Source: Candidatus Zixiibacteriota bacterium
Lineage (GTDB): Bacteria; Zixibacteria; MSB-5A5; GN15; JAAZOE01
Length of the DNA stretch: 33,277 bases
Direction: 5' to 3'
Assembly: GCA_036480375.1 (NCBI GenBank)
Contig: JAZGGI010000009.1
Span: 1 to 33,277, forward strand
In this document: one piece after another, positions 33,101 to 33,277 of the stretch
Layout: every line of letters begins with the position of its first letter
Numbering within the stretch: position 1 is the stretch's first letter
Notes under the pieces: generated by a model
Told to the model about the DNA's origin: nothing
Database searches by the model: none
The model's input: only the letters and a program-made list of their open reading frames with translations
Made by a program: the position numbers and the translations under genes

Positions 33101-33277
33101 TCAGGACCCAATGCGGTCCAAATCCACCAATACGCATCGCCACCCTCAGTGCCGCTTCCACCCAGATAAGTTGATGCCAGCAGTGGATCAATCACAAGCG
33201 GAAGATTTTTGTCGTAGCAACCTACCTTGAATCCGTACTCCATGTCGTCCACTGAGTAAGCGACCTCGATATATCTT
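30181..33277 (-). CDS. Large secreted SBBP/FG-GAP/UnbV protein with dockerin-like module (5' partial)
   Basis: The frame is open to the window edge (RYIEVAYS precedes the GTG at 33252), so the N-terminus is missing; 1031 residues are visible. In order there are the end of an N-terminal SBBP-associated domain (YGFKVGCYDKNLPLVIDPLL), seven SBBP repeats (about 30-500, ASTYLGGSG... type), and about six to seven FG-GAP/VCBS integrin-like repeats (510-850) with calcium motifs such as DYDNDGDMDAYIA, DFDNDGDLDIFL and DYDRDGDLDLYL. An ASPIC/UnbV domain follows (about 870-950: GIGAKVRVLADINGSPVWQM, LHFGLGDATIVDSIKVEWPS), then the dockerin-like pair ending GGPGPCEGCE. It is a multi-domain, calcium-rich surface protein, probably for adhesion or ligand binding. 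It is the first visible gene of the cluster. Confidence 0.88.
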   Translation of the reverse strand, partial: RYIEVAYSVDDMEYGFKVGCYDKNLPLVIDPLLASTYLGGSGTEGGDAYWWIWTALGPDDAVYVAGMTESSDFPTIPGAYEDERKGNYDLFISKLSNDLSTLEASTFLGGSGFDQIWSLVAGDNGNVYISGITHSSNFPHTSGAYDSTISGTTDGFISILSGDLSTLQASTYLGGTGYEFRVAAALDDNNNIFVVGMTNNGTFPKTSGVIDEDYNGDWDFFVSKFNSDLTSLLASTFLGGTYREDYPDIAIDNSNNVYVGGTTGSDNYPTTTGAYNTEINGTPGNDWANLDVCVSKLSNDLTILLASTFYGADDYESGLHLCLDEESNVYTYGHTWDSNFPVSSGVIDEGFSGDEYHITKFNADLSNCLAATFLTPEDAGLGYISDIKSDRNGNICIIGSTASENYPATDNAFDNNYNGGLGDGFLMKITDDLSEILYSTFLGGSGKERACSIAIDKKGDAIIAGFTNSSIDFPITANAADDDYNGGESDCFVSKFTFDQFTRITEGPHVTDTASTSSISWIDYDNDDYPDIFLSMWDVSNRLYRNNGDGTFSEATGYVFLDEGSSTASCWADYDNDGDMDAYIAKGMHENIPNNYYLNNGNDSFTKITTGIIAIDSAASMAIACADYNNDAALDLFTPAWMFTGPCNDQLYQGVGDGTFTKITDSPIDDDVTTSGETIWTDIGGDGDQDLIVRKTGTFISDILFENNDGEFTAVTGLNYLTLEGSQNYDFGDFDNDGDQDLFIPTWYGYNNALFENTGGGTFVQVTGQPITDENHWSTSSCSGDFDNDGDLDIFLINDDKLTEDQPDYFYLNDGTGTFTPYVDSSLIDNTGQLSCKVSYADYDRDGDLDLYLSNWYYEEPNIQLRNNGNGNNWLIVKLIGIQSNISGIGAKVRVLADINGSPVWQMRELRSHISSLAQGSSELHFGLGDATIVDSIKVEWPSGMVNALSDVSVNQFLVITEMMCGDANGDGDVNVGDAVYIISHVFKGGPAPEPIESGDANCDGNSNIGDAVYLINHVFKGGPGPCEGCE
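30194..30383 (-). repeat. Dockerin-coding direct repeat, copy 4
   Basis: The segment in the large SBBP/FG-GAP gene. It shares the GATTCGATTGGTTCGGGGGCC block with copy 3 and the CACCCTTGAATACATGGCTG block with copies 1 and 2. The second loop is the most diverged (GNSNIGD). Confidence 0.75.

Noticed and set aside
33252-33252. GTG as the start of the large SBBP/FG-GAP protein
   Set aside because: The frame stays open to the window edge and the residues before it continue the N-terminal domain, so the gene is truncated here.
25528-33277. Cellulosome gene cluster
   Set aside because: No cohesin, scaffoldin, carbohydrate-binding module or glycoside hydrolase is present in the window.

Overview
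The window looks like a chromosomal segment of an uncultured bacterium of the FCB/Zixibacteria type. This placement is inference. It rests on the repeated C-terminal dockerin-like modules (GDANGDG.VNVGDAVY then VFKGGPAP), SBBP and FISUMP surface proteins, a FlgD-like C-terminal tail at the left edge, and Gram-negative style lipoproteins. No rRNA, tRNA, CRISPR array or intact insertion sequence was seen.

Left part (1-13400), nearly all on the minus strand: the tail of a secreted protein (+), then a Cu+-exporting P-type ATPase (copA) overlapping a cystathionine gamma-synthase/lyase family gene. An ECF-type sigma factor and a membrane-anchored M23 peptidase with a consensus sigma-70 promoter follow. 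After about 630 bp with little coding content comes an AsnRS-like enzyme that lacks the anticodon-binding domain and sits behind a terminator hairpin in its own 5' leader. Next are a double-GNAT acetyltransferase, a yggS-divIVA-punA operon, and a DUF255/thioredoxin-fold lipoprotein.

Middle (13491-22171), mostly plus strand: an exported eight-TPR protein; rubrerythrin followed by a flavin-reductase/rubredoxin fusion, which together form an oxygen and peroxide defence pair; a propeller lipoprotein on the minus strand; and, divergent from it, a three-gene signalling operon. That operon encodes a divergent family-5 solute-binding protein, an NtrY-like histidine kinase and an NtrC-like sigma-54 activator. 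It has a near-consensus promoter whose -35 box lies inside a long palindrome.

Right part (22172-33277), minus strand: REP-like palindromes, a YfbK-type von Willebrand A lipoprotein, a small two-helix membrane protein, a second REP-like element, and a secreted DUF6265 protein. The window ends with four consecutive genes whose products all finish in a nearly identical dockerin-like module of about 60 residues. They are an SBBP propeller, a FISUMP-domain protein, a membrane-anchored DUF362 protein with thrombospondin type 3 repeats, and a large SBBP/FG-GAP/UnbV protein cut by the window edge. This cluster looks like a surface-display cassette and is the most unusual part of the window.
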